Of a stretch of 64,000 nt of DNA, positions 44,735 to 54,952 are shown piece by piece. Under the pieces are notes generated by a model, which was not told the DNA's origin, did no database searches, and worked only from the letters and a program-made list of their open reading frames with translations. The position numbers and the translations under genes are program-made. The stretch's first letter is position 1. Every line of letters begins with the position of its first letter. The stretch covers positions 186,001 to 250,000 of the forward strand of contig CAWJNX010000001.1 in NCBI GenBank assembly GCA_963844395.1. The letters are read 5' to 3'. The DNA comes from VRUE01 sp963844395. Its GTDB lineage: Bacteria > Actinomycetota > Thermoleophilia > Solirubrobacterales > 70-9.

Positions 44735-45240
44735 ATGGGCCTCAACCTCAGTCCCGGCGAGCAGGTGATCTTCCAGGGCCACCCCTCGTGGCGGGCGATC
44801 CTCGGCTTCTACCTGAAGGGGATCGTGGTCGGCGGCGCTCGCCGGCCTGCTCGCCAAGCTGTTCGGCGCCGACGACGGCACCGTCTTCCTGATCGTCCTC
44901 GTCGTCGATCGGGCTCACCGTCCTGGTCGGCTTCGTCAAACGCGTCGCCACCACCTACACGATCACCGACCGCCGCCTCAACATCAAGCGCGGCATCGTC
45001 TCGCGCGAGGTCCAGGAGACGCGGCTGGAGCGGGTGCAGAACGTCAACTACCGCCAGTCCGTCTACCAGCGGCTGATGCAGATCGGCGACGTCGACTTCG
45101 ACACCGCCGCGACCGACGACTACAACTTCGTCTTCGCCGGGGTGGCCGATCCGGAGGACGTCGTGCACAGCGTCGACCAGGCGACCGGCGTGGCGTCCGC
45201 GGGCGCACACGGCCTCGGCGAGGCGCAGCCGCCCAGCTGA
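44735..45240 (+). CDS. PH-domain (bPH2/YdbT-type) membrane protein (two frameshifts)
   Basis: A 167-residue protein with two N-terminal hydrophobic helices (AILGFYLKGIVVGG... and FLIVLVVIGLTVLVGFVKRV) and a bacterial PH-like domain: TYTITDRRLNIKRGIVSREVQETRLERVQNVNYRQSVYQRL. This is the YdbS/YdbT/YvbH pattern. One extra base each near 44838 and 44910 must be removed for the helices to read through; both occur in a CTCG context. Function in membrane or cell-envelope stress is suggested by the family but not proven. It is divergent from priA and ends 6 bases from metK, which faces it. Confidence 0.82.
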
Positions 45241-45246
45241 AGAAGC

Positions 45247-46504
45247 TCAGGCGGGGGTAGCCGTGGTGGCCGAGCCGGCGGCGTGCACGCAGCGCGTCCG
45301 CCCGGTCGGTCCGCTCCCAGGTGAAGTCGGAGTCGTCACGGCCGAAGTGGCCGTAGGCGGCGGTCTTCTGGAAGATCGGCCGGTGCAGGTCGAGGTAGCT
45401 GCGGAAGGCGCCCGGGCGCAGGTCGAACTCCGCCTCGACGAGGCGGGAGATCTCCGCGTCGGGGAGGCTGCCGGTGCCGAAGGTCTCGACCATCAGCGAG
45501 ATCGGGTGGGCGACGCCGATCGCGTAGGCGACCTGGACCTCGCAGCGCTGCGCCAGCCCCGCCGCGACCACGTTCTTGGCGACGTGACGGGCCGCGTAGG
45601 CGGCCGAGCGGTCGACCTTGGAGGGGTCCTTGCCGGAGAAGGCGCCGCCGCCGTGGCGGGCCATGCCGCCGTAGGTGTCGACGATGATCTTGCGGCCGGT
45701 GAGGCCGGCGTCGCCGACCGGGCCGCCGATCACGAACTTGCCGGTCGGGTTGACGAGGAAGCCCTCGAGCAGCTCCGCCTCCTCGTACATGCCCGGGACC
45801 TCGGCGCCGAGCACCGGCAGCACGACGTTCTCCCAGAGGTCGGACTTGATCTTCTTCTGCGAGTCGACCTCGGCCGCGTGCTGGGTCGAGATCAGCAGCT
45901 TTTCGACCCGCACCGGGCGGCCGTCCGCGTAGCGGACGGTGACCTGGGTCTTGCCGTCCGGGCCGAGGTAGTCGAGCGTGCCGTCCTTGCGCACCGCGGC
46001 GAGCCGTTCGGCGAGCCGGTGGGCGATGTGGACCGGCATCGGCATCAGCGCCTCGGTCTCGTCGGTCGCGTAGCCGAACATCATTCCCTGGTCGCCGGCG
46101 CCGGCGACGTCGAGCTCGTCGTCGTCGGAGGGATCGACCCGGGTCTCCAGCGCCTGGTCGACGCCCTGGGCGATGTCGGGCGACTGCTCGTCGAGCGAGA
46201 CGATGACCGAGATGTGGTCGCAGTGGTAGCCGTAGTCGCCGTGGTCGTAGCCGATCTCGCGGATCGTCTCGCGGACGATCTCGGGCACGTTGAGGTGGAC
46301 GTCGGTGGAGATCTCGCCGGAGACCACCGCCATCCCGGTGTTGACGAGGCTCTCGCAGGCGACGCGGCCCTCGGGGTCGCCGGCCATCACGGCGTCGAGC
46401 ACCGCGTCGGAGATCTGGTCGCAGATCTTGTCGGGGTGACCCTCGGTCACCGACTCCGACGTGAAGAGGTACTCGCCCTCGTTGAGCGGATCGACGTCTG
46501 ACAT
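45247..46504 (-). CDS. metK: S-adenosylmethionine synthetase (one frameshift near 3' end)
   Basis: MetK makes SAM from methionine and ATP. Signatures: FTSESVTEGHPDKICDQISD at the start, GAGDQGMMFGYA, GGGAFSGKDPSKVDRSAAY and the C-terminal KTAAYGHFGR. The protein is 418 residues after removing one base near 45287; as written the frame runs on past ...RADALRA. It is about 20 residues longer than the usual 390-400, mainly in the C-terminal tail. No SAM riboswitch motif was noticed upstream. It starts 26 bases after der on the same strand. Confidence 0.94.
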
Positions 46505-46530
46505 GGAGGAGAAAGCCTAGACGACGATCC

Positions 46531-47847
46531 TCAACGCCGACGACCGGTATGGGGGACGAAATCGATGACGAGGGGGACCCCCTCCAGCCCATAGGTGTCG
46601 CGCAGCCGGTTCTCCAGGTGGTAGGCCCAGTCGCGGACGATCAGGCGGCGGTCGTTGACCTGGATCGCGATCCGCGGCGGGCTCTCGCCGATCTGCGCCG
46701 CGTAGTAGAGGCGCAGGCGGCGGCCGCGCCGCGACGGCGGCGGCGTCGTGGCGACGACGTCGGCGACGAAGCGGTTCAGCTCCGGGGTCGGGATCCGCTC
46801 CGCCGCCCGGTCGGCCAGCTCCAGCGCCTTCGGCAGCAGCTTGTCGACGTTGCGACCGCGCAGCGCCGAGCAGGTGACGATGGCGGGGCGCAGGCGCAGC
46901 TTGCGCTCGGCCCTGGCGCGGGCGTCGTCGATGTCGATCACGCTCACGTCCCACTTGTTCATCGCCAGCAGCGTCGCGCAGCCGGCCCGCATCGCCAGCT
47001 CGGCGATCCGCAGGTCCTCGGCCGTGACCCCGTCCGTCGGCGTCGCAGACGACGATCGCCACGTCGGCGCGCTCGACCGCCAGCTCGGAGCGCAGCTGCG
47101 CGTAGTGGTCGACCGTGCCGGCGACCTTGGAGCGGCGCCGCAGGCCGGCCGTGTCGACGAGGAGGACGTCGCGCCCGTCGACCTGCAGCTCGGTGTCGAT
47201 CGCGTCGCGGGTCGTCCCCGCCCGGTCGGAGACGATCACCCGCTCGGTGCCGAGAAAGGCGTTGACGAGCGAGGACTTGCCGACGTTGGGGCGGCCGATC
47301 ACCGCGATCTGGGCCGGCTCGTCGCCGGACGACGGGCGGCGGCAGCTCGCCGAGCAGCTCGACGACCCGGTCGAGCAGGTCGCCGCTGGCGAGCCCGTGG
47401 GCGGCGGAGACGGCGATCGGGTCGCCGAGGCCGAGCTGGTGGAACTCGGCGGCCAGGTGCTCGTCGCCGGGGCGGTCGACTTTGTTGACGACGACGATGA
47501 CCGGGACGTCGCCGCCGCGCAGCGTCTTCGCCAGCTCGGCGTCCCCCGCTCGAACCCCCGCCCGGCCGTCTACGACCAGCAGGATGGCGTCGGCCTCGGC
47601 GATGCCGATCCGCGCCTGACGCTGGACGTCCTCGGCCAGCTCGGTCGGGTCGGCAAGGTCGATGCCGCCGGTGTCGAGCAGCTCGAAGGCGAGGCCGTTC
47701 CACTCGCAGCGGCACCCGCTTGCGGTCTCGGGTGACTCCGGGCTCGGCGTGGGTAACGGCCTCGCGGCCGCCGGCCAGCCGGTTGACCAGGGTGCTCTTG
47801 CCGACGTTGGGGAAGCCGACGACGGCGACGGTGGGAAGGCGGCTCAT
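46531..47847 (-). CDS. der: ribosome-associated GTPase Der/EngA (three frameshifts)
   Basis: Der is a double-G-domain GTPase for 50S assembly. G domain 1: VVGFPNVGKSTLVNRL, LDTGGID, NKVDRPGDE. G domain 2: IGRPNVGKSSLVNAFLG, VDTAGLRRRSKV, MNKWDV. The C-terminal KH domain ends VIDFVPHTGRRR. One extra base near 47713, 47339 and 47042 must be removed; 438 codons remain (437 residues), normal size. Its ATG lies 55 bases after cmk; the cmk-der pair is common in Gram-positive bacteria. Confidence 0.92.
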
Positions 47848-47902
47848 GCGAACTCCCTCACCACTGGCGAGTTTTCCGTGTATACGCCGAAGAAGGCGCC
47901 AG

Positions 47903-48541
47903 TCATGCCAAACCTCGCTCGTGTGCAAGAGCGACGATCCGCGCGACGACTTCGGCGGGCTCCAGACCCGTGGTGTCGAGCTCGACCGCGTCGGGGGCGG
48001 CGCGAAGGGCGCTGTGCTCGCGGGTCTCGTCGCGCTCGTCGCGCTCGCGCTGGGCGGCGAGGACGGCAGCCTCGTCTTCTCCCGTCTGTGCGGCGCGGCG
48101 GCGGGCCCGCTCCGACGCCGAGGCGGTGAGGAAGACCTTGAGCGGCGCCTCGGGGCTGACCACCGTGCCGATGTCGCGGCCCTCGGCGACGTAGCGGCCA
48201 CTCTCGATCAGCTGCCGCTGGCGGGCCACCATTGCCTCGCGGACCCCCGCGTGGACGGAGACTCTGGAAGCCGCCTCGGTGACCTTCGGCGCCCGGATCG
48301 CGGCGCTGACGTCGCGCCCGTCCAGCCCTACCCGGTCGCCCTCGAGCTCGATCCACAGCGAGCGCGCCAGCATCGCCATCGCGTCGCCATCGTCGAGGTC
48401 GGCCCCGAGCTCCAGCCCGACCAGCGCCACGCATCGATACATCGCCCCGGAGTCGAGATAGGTGAAGCCGAGCGCCGCCGCGACCGCACGGGCGACCGTC
48501 GACTTGCCGGCCCCGGCGGGCCCGTCGATCGCGATGACCAT
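47903..48541 (-). CDS. cmk: cytidylate kinase
   Basis: Cmk phosphorylates CMP and dCMP. The 212-residue protein has MVIAIDGPAGAGKSTVARAVA, the CMP-binding YLDSGAMYRCVAL, EGRDIGTVVSPEAPLKVFLTAS and a lid region with RRAAQTGED. Its start is 24 bases from a small hairpin that closes the protease gene upstream. The gene is intact, unlike most neighbours. It precedes der on the same strand. Confidence 0.95.
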   Translation of the reverse strand: MVIAIDGPAGAGKSTVARAVAAALGFTYLDSGAMYRCVALVGLELGADLDDGDAMAMLARSLWIELEGDRVGLDGRDVSAAIRAPKVTEAASRVSVHAGVREAMVARQRQLIESGRYVAEGRDIGTVVSPEAPLKVFLTASASERARRRAAQTGEDEAAVLAAQRERDERDETREHSALRAAPDAVELDTTGLEPAEVVARIVALAHERGLA

Positions 48542-48564
48542 GCGCCGCAGCGTATGCCGCGGGC

Positions 48565-48584
48565 GCCTGCGAGGAGGCGCAGGC
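48565..48584 (-). terminator. hairpin downstream of the protease gene
   Basis: GCCTGCG (48565-48571) and CGCAGGC (48578-48584) pair around a six-base AGGAGG loop, 16 bases past the protease stop and 24 bases before cmk. It has no U-tract, so it would be a weak terminator or a 3'-end stabiliser. Confidence 0.45.
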
Positions 48585-48599
48585 CGCCGCTGGGCCTCC

Positions 48600-50571
48600 C
48601 TATTCGTCGGCGACTTCGATATCGATCTTTTCGGCCGGTTCCGTCGCTGCTGCTGGCCTGTCAGTGTGACGTTTTCGGCGCTGGTGTATTGGCCGGCGAC
48701 TTTAGGGCCGATCCCGTTGAACGGACAGACAAAGCCGTCCGATGCATTTTGACTTTAAATGCTTCGATTTGTCGGGATCGACCTCGACGTTGTTGCCGTT
48801 CTTTGTCGTCGTCGGCCCGAGGAGCCCGTTCTGCGGCGGGATCGACGATTTGCACGTCGACGTGCCCTGTCTGCGCGGTATGGCTCGCGAGCCGTGAACT
48901 GGATCGAGTTGCCGACCGGGCAGACTGACGTCAAAAGAGGCTTGAAGTTGTTTGTCGATGATTTTTCCACTGATCGTGAAGGACGTAGGTGCAGCCTTGT
49001 TTTCATGACCCCGGCGAAGCCGAACGCTGGCGCAAGCTTTGTAGACGGGCGTCAGCGTCAGTGTTTACGAAGCCTCTGGAGGACTCGCCGTGGAAGTCAT
49101 TTTCTGTGCATTTGATGGTGCCCGCTCAAGGCTGTGAATGAGGTCTTCGGCGGTGGTGTCTTGCCGCGGAATGTGACCGGATATTTGGCGCCTTTGAAGA
49201 TCTTATGACGGTTTTTGGTTGCTTCGTTGAGCAGTTCGAGCGACAGGCCTTTTCTTTTTCGAGCAGTTTCGAAGCCCGATTTCAGCGAGTGGAAGAAGAC
49301 GACGTTGCCCTGCTTTGCCGCTGCCTTCAAATGAAACCGACGAAGGTGCCGTCGATCGAGGCTCGAAAGCGGATTCGGCGTAAGATGGGAGTAGCCACGG
49401 ATCGCCTTCGCCACCTTTTCCGGTCAGCTTGCCACTTACGAGCTTATCCGTTTCGACGGGCCCGCATTCGAAGAGGAATTTGAGTTCGTCCCATCATTTT
49501 CCCGCAGATGTGCCGACTGTCTGGCCCGAGAATGCAGGTTTTCCTTCACCAACGGTTCGAGGACCTGCGGTCTTGATCGGCTCGATTCGTGTTCGGCCAG
49601 ACCGCGCTCCACTGCGCCACTCGGGACGAAGCGGCGGGATGACCCACGCTTCGAAGTCTTGTTTGATCGCGATTACGCCGATGTCGATCGGACTGTTGAT
49701 GAAGGCGGCGCATTTGCCGAGTTCTTCTTTGCGTGCCGGCAACTTTGGTCGAACGCGAACCATTTTTTGCCGGCACCGCCTTTTTCGATGCAGTGGCCAG
49801 CGGTGAGCAGGAGGTCGCTGTCGCTTTCGCTGCGGTCCCTCGTTTTTGCAAGGATCGCCGGGGTCCGGCCGAGCACGGTTCTTCCGTGCCCGCTTCGTTC
49901 TCGATCCTCACGCCCGCGACGATCGTCGGGTCGCAATACGCTTTGAATCTGTCGGTGAATTTGGCATTGCACTGAGCGGCCCGCACGAGGCGAAGGGTCG
50001 GATGGGGGAGACGCGAATCAGACGTTGACCGGGTCGGCGGTCAGCCGCCTGTTCCAGCTCAGCCGCGCGTGGAAGACGGGCACCGAGGAGCCCAGCTCGA
50101 CCGCGACGGCGTTGTCGCTGCGCCGAAAGCCCGTGCCGACTTCGGCCCGCGCGAAGAGGTCAGAGAGGAAGTGGCCCCACCGTTCCTGCGCGGCTTCCAG
50201 CTCGGCCAAGGTCGAGGGGACCGGGGTCGCGATCACGTTCCCGGACAGCCCGGCGTGCGCGGCGACCGCTTCGGCGTGGCGGCGGCTGGCCGGCGAGGTG
50301 ACGCCGACGTGCAGCGGGCGGTCGAGGGATCGAACCAGATCCGGCGAAGTCGTCGCCGAGCGCGGCCGCCAGTTGGTCACGAGGTTAATGCGCGCAATCG
50401 CAGCTTCGATCTCGGCGCCCGATCGATCGTTCGAGCGACGCGTCTGGACCGGCGGTGGCGGCATTGCCTGCGGGGTCGCGGCCCTGCGCGTCGAGGCAGT
50501 AAGCGCGAGCGCCACCAGAAGGCGAGCGCCACGACGATCGATGCGATCTGTTGACTTCGATTGGACCTCAT
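48600..50571 (-). pseudogene. secreted trypsin-like serine protease, heavily frameshifted
   Basis: Read with frame changes, this is one exported protease of roughly 650 residues. A signal peptide (MRSNRSQQIASIVVALAF) starts at ATG 50571 behind an AGGAG. A pro-region follows (EVGTGFRRSDNAVAVELGS), then CNAKF, PTIVAGVRI and PCSAG, then the diagnostic S1 histidine block LLLTAGHCIEKGG and the aspartate block SPIDIGVIAIKQDFEAW. I did not find a clear GDSGGP serine motif. A C-terminal region resembles secreted ligand domains and ends EPAEKIDIEVADE at 48600. Several shifts (for example near 50018, 49855 and 49748) are needed. GC content and AAA/GAA codons differ from the neighbours, suggesting transfer. 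It may be a true pseudogene or a real gene hit by the same sequencing errors as adjacent loci. Confidence 0.6.
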
Positions 50572-50618
50572 GGTGCTCTCCTCGCTCGCCCACCCGTCGG
50601 CCCCCGGCTGATGGCCAA

Positions 50619-50655
50619 TTTGCCAGTTCGGCAAAATTTGTCAAATAAATTTGAC
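50619..50655. promoter_or_regulatory. AT-rich promoter region with two palindromes upstream of the protease
   Basis: TTTGCC-AGTTC-GGCAAA (50619-50635) and GTCAAAT-AA-ATTTGAC (50640-50655) are two perfect short palindromes, side by side. On the minus strand a TTGACA-like -35 lies in the second. They sit 48-84 bases upstream of the protease ATG in the most AT-rich stretch of this part of the window, a likely operator for a dimeric regulator. Confidence 0.45.
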
Positions 50656-50698
50656 TAAACTGACTAACGTCCATCCTCTCAGCACGGTGCCGAAGAGC

Positions 50699-51996
50699 TC
50701 AGCCGCCGAGTAGGCGGGAGGTCGGACTCGAAGCCCGGATAGCTGACCGCGGCGGCGTCCATCCCCTCGACCTCGACGCCATTGCGCGAGGCCAGTCCGG
50801 CGACCGCACCCAGCATCGCGATGCGGTGGTCGCCGTGGGAGTCGATCGCTGCCGCCGCGCAGACCGCCGGAGCCGAGGATCAGCATCCCGTCCTCGCTCG
50901 TCTCGACCTCGGCGCCGAGCGCGGTCAGCGCCTCGCTCGACGGTCGCGATCCGGTCGCTCTCCTTGCGCCGCAGCTCGGCCGCGTCGCGGATCTTCGTCT
51001 CACCCTCGGCGAAGCAGGCGGCGAGCGCGACCAGTGGCAGCTCGTCGATCGCCAGCGGCACGTCCGTGCCGCCGACCTCGGTGCCGCGCAGGGGCGAGGG
51101 CTGGACTCGGATCTGCCCGCTCGGCTCGCCGCCGCGCTCTCCCTCCGGCTCGACCTCGATCTCGGCGCCCATCCGGGCAAGGATCGAGAGCAGGCCGGTC
51201 CGGGTCGGGTTGAGGCCGACTCCGGTCGAGGCTGACGTCGCTGCCCGGCACGAGCAGCGCCGCGACGAGGAAGAAGGCGGCGGAGGAGAAGTCGGCGGGC
51301 ACCGCGATCTCTCCTGGCTCCAGCCGCACCGCGGGGCGCACCGAGACGGCGCCGTCGCCGCGCTCGATCTCGGCGCCGGCCGCGGCCAGCATCCGCTCGC
51401 TGTGGTCGCGGCTCGGCAGCGGCTCGGCGACGCGCGTCTCGCCCTCGGCGAGCAGGCCGGCGAAGAGCAGACAGGACTTGACCTGCGCGCTCGCCACCGG
51501 CAGCTCGTAGGAGATGCCGCGCAACGGCGCCGCCTCGATCCGCAGCGGCGGCAGGCGGTCCTCGCGGCAGCTCAAGCGGGCCCCCATCCGACGCAGCGGC
51601 TCCGCGACCCGGTCGACCGGGCGGCGGCGGATCGACTCGTCGCCGTCGAGCGTCCAGGCACCGGCCTCCTGACCCGCCAGCCAGCCGGGCAGGAGTCGCA
51701 GCAGGGTTCCGGCGTTGCCGACGTCGATTCCGGCCTCCCCCGCTCCGCGCAGTCCTACCCCGCGTACGCGCAGACTCGGCGCGAATCGGCCCGTCGCTAT
51801 GTCCGATCACCTCGGCGCCCAGCGCCTCGATCGCGGTCAGGGTCGAGCGCGTGTCGGCCGAGTCGAGGTAACCCTCGATCGTCGTCTCGCCCTCGGCCAT
51901 CGCGGCGATCAGCGCCGCCCGGTGGGAGACCGACTTGTCGGGCGGCGGGCGCAGCGTGCCGCGTAACGGGCCTGAGGACTCGAAGCGCCTGGGCAC
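50699..51996 (-). CDS. aroA: 3-phosphoshikimate 1-carboxyvinyltransferase (five frameshifts)
   Basis: EPSP synthase of the shikimate pathway. N-terminal LRPPPDKSVSHRAALIAA is the canonical start; DVGNAGTLLRLLPG, DGDESIRRRPVDR, SAQVKSCLLFAGL, VPADFSSAAFFLVAAL, ELRRKESDRIA and DSHGDHRIAMLGAVAG follow in other frames. One extra base near 51777, 51224, 50942, 50862 and 50712 must be removed; 431 codons remain (430 residues). Starts with GTG 51996, one base after tyrA ends, so aroF-tyrA-aroA form an operon. The Gly (DSHGDH) and Arg residues needed for PEP binding appear intact. Confidence 0.87.
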
Positions 51997-51997
51997 G

Positions 51998-53084
51998 CTA
52001 CTTCCCGTCGTCGAGGGCGCTCGCGGTGTGGCCCAGCTCGCGGACCAGGGCGGCGGTCCGCTCGGCCTGCTCGTCGCCGGCGACCCACAGCGAGATCGCC
52101 CCGGACTGCATGTCGGCCGACGGGTGCAGGGCCATGTCCTCGATGTTGACCCCCGCCTCGCCGAGGGCGAGGGCCAGCTCGGCGACGGTGCCGGGCCGGT
52201 TGGCGACGACGACCCGGACCTCGCGCAGGGGTGCGGCGGCGAGATCGGCCTCGAGCAGGAGACGTCGGTCGCTGCCGGCGGCGGCGTGCCATGCGGCGAG
52301 CGCGTCGGGCTTGGCGGCGCGGATCAGCTTCCTCGCCTCGTCGAGCCGGTCGACGACGTCGTCGATCGCCGCCGCGATCGCCTCGCCGTTGGCGCGGAAG
52401 ATGTCCGCCCAGATCGACGGGTTGGAGCCGGCCACCCGGGTCGCGTCGCGGAAGCTCGGACCGACCTCGGGCAGTCGCTCGGAGTCGCGTGTCAGCTCCG
52501 CCGCCGCGTGGGCGGCGAGCACGTCGGCAAGCACGTGCGGCAGGTGGCTGACCGCCGCCATCAGCCGGTCGTGCGCCTCGGCGTCGATCGCCTGAGGGCG
52601 TCCGCCTAACCCCGTGATCGTCCGCTGCAGGCGGTCGTAGAGGATGCCGCTGGAGCGCTCGCTCGGGGTCAGGTACCAGCGCGCCCCGTCGAAGAGGTCG
52701 GCGCGGGCGTTCTGCACGCCGGCGGTCTCCGCTCCGGCGAGCGGGTGACCGCCGACGAAGCGCTCGTCGTCGCCGGCGGCGGCGACCACCTGGCGCTTGG
52801 TCGAGCCGGCGTCGGTGACGACCGTGTCGGGGCCGCTGGCGCCGAGCGCGGTCGCGACCAGCTCCGGCAGGATCGACACTGGCGAGGAGCAGAAGACCAG
52901 CTCGGCGTCGGCGCACGCTTCCTCGACCGAGTCCGCCGGTCGGTCGATCGCCTCGAGCTCGGATCGCGCGGTCGAGCGTCGAGCGGTTCGGTCCCCAGCC
53001 GACCACCTCGCAACCAAGCCGTTGCCTCGCGGCAAGCCCGATCGAGCCCCCGATCAGGCCCACGCCCAGAACAGCGATCCTCAT
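51998..53084 (-). CDS. tyrA: prephenate dehydrogenase with C-terminal ACT domain (one frameshift)
   Basis: TyrA oxidatively decarboxylates prephenate to 4-hydroxyphenylpyruvate for tyrosine. The Rossmann motif is AVLGVGLIGGSIGLAARQ; then VTDAGSTKR, FVGGHPLAGAETAGVQNARADLF and a helical domain with MAAVSHLPHVLADVLA. The C-terminal 80 residues form an ACT domain (REVRVVVANRPGTVAELALAL ... VNIEDMALHP), a likely tyrosine-sensing site. One extra base near 52968 must be removed to give 361 residues. ATG 53084 overlaps the aroF stop by four bases. Confidence 0.9.
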
Positions 53085-54161
53085 CGAGCGCGCCGCGCCC
53101 GCACCGCTGCCGCCAGTCGCTCCAGCGCAGTGACCGTCTCGTCCCAGTCGACGCAGGCGTCGGTGATCGACTGGCCGTAGGTGAGCGAGGAACCGTCGCC
53201 GAGGTCCTGGTTGCCCTCGACCAGGAACGACTCCAGCATCACGCCGACGATCGCGGCGTTGCCGTCGGCGACCTGGTCGGCGATCCGGGCCGACGCTTCG
53301 AGCTGCTTGGCGGGGTCCTTTTCGCTGTTGTCGTGCGAGGCGTCGATCACCAGCCGCTCGGCGAGCCCGGCCTTGCCGAGCATCTCCAGCGCCGCGCCGA
53401 CGCCCTCGGCATCGCAGTTGGGGGCGCCGCGGCCGCCGCGCAGGATGACGTGGCCGTCGGGGTTGCCGGCGGTGTGGTGGATCGCCGGCTTGCCGGCGTC
53501 GTCGATGCCGGCGAAGGCGTGGGAGACAGCGGCGGCGCGAACCGCGTCGACGGCGACCTGCACGTTGCCGTCGGTGCGGTTCTTGAAACCGATTGGCATC
53601 GAGAGGCCGGAGCCGAGCTGGCGGTGGATCTGGCTCTCGGTGGTGCGGGCGCCGATCGCCCCCCAGGCGACCGTGTCGGAGATGTACTGCGGCGTGATCG
53701 GGTCGAGGAACTCGCAGCCGATCGGCAGGCCGCGGTCGAGCACCTGCAGCAGCAGCGTGCGGGCCATGCGCAGACCGGCGTTGACGTCGCAGGAGCCGTC
53801 CAAGTACGGGTCGTTGATCAGGCCCTTCCAGCCGGTCGTCGTCCGCGGCTTCTCGAAGTAGACACGCATCGCCACCAGTAGGTCGTCGCGCAGCTCGGCC
53901 GCCGCGCCGGCGAGCCTGTCGCGCGTACTCAAGGGCCGCATCGACGTCATGGACGCTGCACGGGCCGACGACGACGAGCAGCCGATCGTCGCTGCGGTCG
54001 AGGACGTTGCCGACTTCGCCGCGGCCGCGCACGACCGCGCTCTCGCGCTCCTCGCCGAGCGGCAGGTCGCCGATCAGCGCCTCCGGCGAGACCAGCTCCA
54101 CGACCCGCTCGATCCGCTGGTCGCGGACCCGGTCACGCGTCTGCTGCGATCCGATCATCAT
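53081..54161 (-). CDS. aroF: 3-deoxy-7-phosphoheptulonate synthase, type I (AroF/G/H-like; one frameshift)
   Basis: DAHP synthase commits carbon to aromatic amino acids. It matches the E. coli type I-alpha enzymes: DDRLLVVVGPCSVHD, MRVYFEKPRTTTGWKGLINDP, WGAIGARTTESQIHR, GFKNRTDGNVQVAVDAV and GVMLESFLVEGNQ, ending SITDACVDWDETVTALERLA. The frame gains one base near 53930. ATG 54161 follows a GGAGAAAGG; a GTG at 54182 is possible, adding seven residues. Actinobacteria more often use type II DAHP synthase, so this type I enzyme is worth noting. It starts the aroF-tyrA-aroA run. Confidence 0.9.
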
Positions 54162-54182
54162 CTTGCCGCCGCCTTTCTCCAC

Positions 54183-54430
54183 ATCAAGACCTTACTTTCC
54201 GGGCGGGCTTCGCCATGCGAGCGCGGGCAGGCAAAGCGCGCGAAGCTCGAACCCGGCGCCCGGCCAAACGCTCTATCGGTGCGGCACGAAGCCGCCGGGC
54301 CGGACGCCTAGCTAAATCGCCAGAATAGGAGTAGCGGACTGGGGCAACCGCGGCGCGGCGCGCGCACATGCTGCTGGCAGTGTCGCCTGTTCGCTTCACT
54401 TCCCTTGAGTTTGTAGCAGGTGAGGCGTGG
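54183..54430. other. noncoding gap between HEPN toxin and aroF
   Basis: A 248-base stretch with no supported gene. It is G/C-rich on the aroF side and has small GC-rich inverted segments, but no long perfect palindrome, no tRNA and no obvious leader peptide. The aroF promoter should lie here, because the upstream toxin gene belongs to a separate unit. Confidence 0.5.
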
Positions 54431-54952
54431 TCAGTCGAGGAACGGCTCGACCCAGGGTCGGTAAAGCGAGAAGAACTCTCGCGAAACGTCACGTACGAGC
54501 ATCGCCGAGTCATGCAACTTTCCTGCTCGCAGCCTCACGTATTCGTGCTCGATTTCTATACGGGCGTCCTGGCCTTGAGTCAACCGTCGGCACAAATGGC
54601 GGTCGATGACTTTCGCTTCGCGCAACGCCGCGAAAGCCTCCTTGGCTCGGAAGCCTTCTCCTCCCTCTGGTTCGCTCGGCAATCCGGCTAGGCGAACTCC
54701 GTCCATCGCCATGTCAGCGACAAAGCCCTGCAGCCGCCCGACCGCCCGCTCGACGGCTTGCACGCGGTTATAGGCAGCCATGTCATCTCTCGTTTCGAAG
54801 GCCTCCTTGAATTGGGAGAGATCGAACCCGGCTCCGAAGCTTTCCATTGAGTATTCGAGCGCTTCGTGCTGTCGCGGAAACTCGTCGATATGAGCAACGA
54901 TCCTGCGAACAAGCCGCTTTCGCTCAGCCTTGCGCAGTTCGCGCTCGGTCAT
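54431..54952 (-). CDS. HEPN-domain ribonuclease toxin (HepT-like)
   Basis: A 173-residue helical protein whose C-terminal half holds the HEPN nuclease motif R-x4-H in DARIEIEHEYVRLRAGKLHDSA, followed by aromatic/charged FSLYRPWVEPFLD, as in HepT-type proteins. The N-terminal half (FPRQHEALEYSMESFGAGFDL...) is variable. HEPN toxins cleave RNA, often tRNA. The ATG overlaps the stop of the MNT gene by four bases, the usual coupling for MntA-HepT (type VII) modules. It is the downstream, toxin half; the upstream NTase is the probable antitoxin. Identification rests on motif, pairing and size. Confidence 0.75.
   Translation of the reverse strand: MTERELRKAERKRLVRRIVAHIDEFPRQHEALEYSMESFGAGFDLSQFKEAFETRDDMAAYNRVQAVERAVGRLQGFVADMAMDGVRLAGLPSEPEGGEGFRAKEAFAALREAKVIDRHLCRRLTQGQDARIEIEHEYVRLRAGKLHDSAMLVRDVSREFFSLYRPWVEPFLD

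Noticed and set aside
54250..54320. Possible tRNA T-arm-like GGGTTCGAGC on the minus strand
   Set aside because: The flanking bases do not form a five-pair T stem, and no acceptor or anticodon arm could be placed.
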